From an uncultured Deferribacteraceae bacterium (GTDB lineage: Bacteria > Chrysiogenota > Deferribacteres > Deferribacterales > Mucispirillaceae), in assembly GCA_947039055.1 (NCBI GenBank), contig CAMQYB010000110.1:1-6657 (forward strand): DNA of 6,657 nt. The letters are read 5' to 3'. Positions within the stretch are counted from its first letter, which is position 1, and each line of letters starts with the position of its first letter. Under the pieces are notes generated by a model that was not told the origin of the DNA, did not search any database, and was given only the letters and a program-made list of their open reading frames with translations. Made by a program: the position numbers and the translations under genes. Below are positions 6,567-6,657 of the stretch, one piece after another.

Positions 6567-6608
6567 AAGTTATGTTAATAATATTATTGGTGTTATTAAA
6601 AGTAATAG
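6521..6608 (+). repeat. Duplicated ~40-nt block
   Basis: Copy A (6521-6558) and copy B (6568-6608) both begin AGTTATG and both end with a 27-nt core (6532-6558 and 6582-6608) that differs at one base (C at 6541, T at 6591). Copy B has 3 extra bases near its start, creating a perfect 12-bp palindrome, AATAATATTATT (6577-6588). Each core ends with a possible weak hairpin, TATTA-AAAG-TAATA. The offset between cores is 50 nt. Confidence 0.85.
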
Positions 6609-6616
6609 CTATTTAA
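6572..6616 (+). CDS. Very short hydrophobic ORF, copy B (14 aa)
   Basis: ATG at 6572 gives MLIILLVLLKVIAI and stops at TAA 6614-6616, 16 nt before the next gene. It is the counterpart of copy A (shared LLxLLKVI), but the two are in different reading frames relative to each other. The preceding AGATAAAAG is at best a weak ribosome-binding site. It might be a leader peptide or noise. Confidence 0.2.
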   Translation: MLIILLVLLKVIAI

Positions 6617-6632
6617 TGGTAAAGGTAAATAA

Positions 6633-6657
6633 ATGAGTTTTTATAGTTCGATAAATA
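6633..6657 (+). CDS. Start of a gene cut by the window edge, possibly a SAM-dependent methyltransferase
   Basis: ATG at 6633 is preceded by AAAGG (6621-6625) at 7 nt, one of the better ribosome-binding sites in the window. Only MSFYSSIN is visible. Many class I SAM-dependent methyltransferases begin with a similar YSSI...YYD string, so that family is a guess from eight residues. The start itself is well supported; the product is not. Confidence 0.55.

Larger units (their letters stand above)
6310..6632. other. Repeat-rich 323-nt spacer between thiG and the next gene
   Basis: This stretch has no conventional gene. From left to right it holds the rest of the hexamer array, a segment with alternative weak hairpins (6369-6423), a 13-bp direct repeat pair (6432-6461), a promoter-like region with a 12-bp palindrome TAATATATATTA (6484-6495), and a duplicated block (6521-6608) that reads as two tiny hydrophobic peptides. 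No tRNA or known riboswitch is apparent. A convincing intrinsic terminator for the thiG operon is also lacking. Confidence 0.7.

Overview
The window is AT-rich bacterial DNA. It holds one gene on the minus strand (elongation factor P, efp) and, facing away from it, four tightly packed plus-strand genes: glyS (glycyl-tRNA synthetase beta subunit), a soluble GAF/histidine kinase, a 20-cysteine iron-sulfur protein, and thiG (thiazole synthase). The start of one more plus-strand gene runs off the right edge. Shine-Dalgarno sites, separate alpha/beta glycyl-tRNA synthetase, an orphan kinase and multi-cluster ferredoxin domains suggest a low-GC, probably anaerobic or microaerophilic Gram-negative bacterium. 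The ThiG variant (PIGTNKG loop, SSPLTGFL tail) recalls deltaproteobacterial-type ThiG. A Deferribacterota or Desulfobacterota-like host is my best guess, but it is a guess.

Layout. Bases 1-102 lie downstream of efp and carry three to four degenerate copies of a ~21-nt unit. efp occupies 103-675 on the minus strand; its Shine-Dalgarno site shows that the ATG at 675 is the start, not the longer GTG frame. The divergent spacer 676-900 holds a plausible promoter for each direction and a small GNRA-loop hairpin in the glyS leader. From 901 to 6309 the four genes are separated by 2 nt, 9 nt and an 8-nt overlap, so they are probably co-transcribed from the glyS promoter. Bases 6310-6632 contain no normal gene but are full of repeats: a hexanucleotide array that begins on the thiG stop codon, a 13-bp direct repeat with 17-nt period, and a duplicated ~40-nt block that reads as two very short hydrophobic peptides. 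At 6633 a gene with a good Shine-Dalgarno site begins (MSFYSSIN), possibly a SAM-dependent methyltransferase.

Functionally the cluster mixes translation (efp, glyS), thiamine thiazole synthesis (thiG) and a pair of unknown purpose. The pair is a cytosolic histidine kinase with no response regulator nearby, followed at once by a protein with four [4Fe-4S]-type cysteine motifs around a middle segment that resembles the MvhD/FlpD electron-transfer subunit. The pair could form a redox-sensing signalling unit, but nothing in the sequence proves that. It is the most interesting part of the coding region; the repeat-rich spacer after thiG is the most interesting non-coding part.
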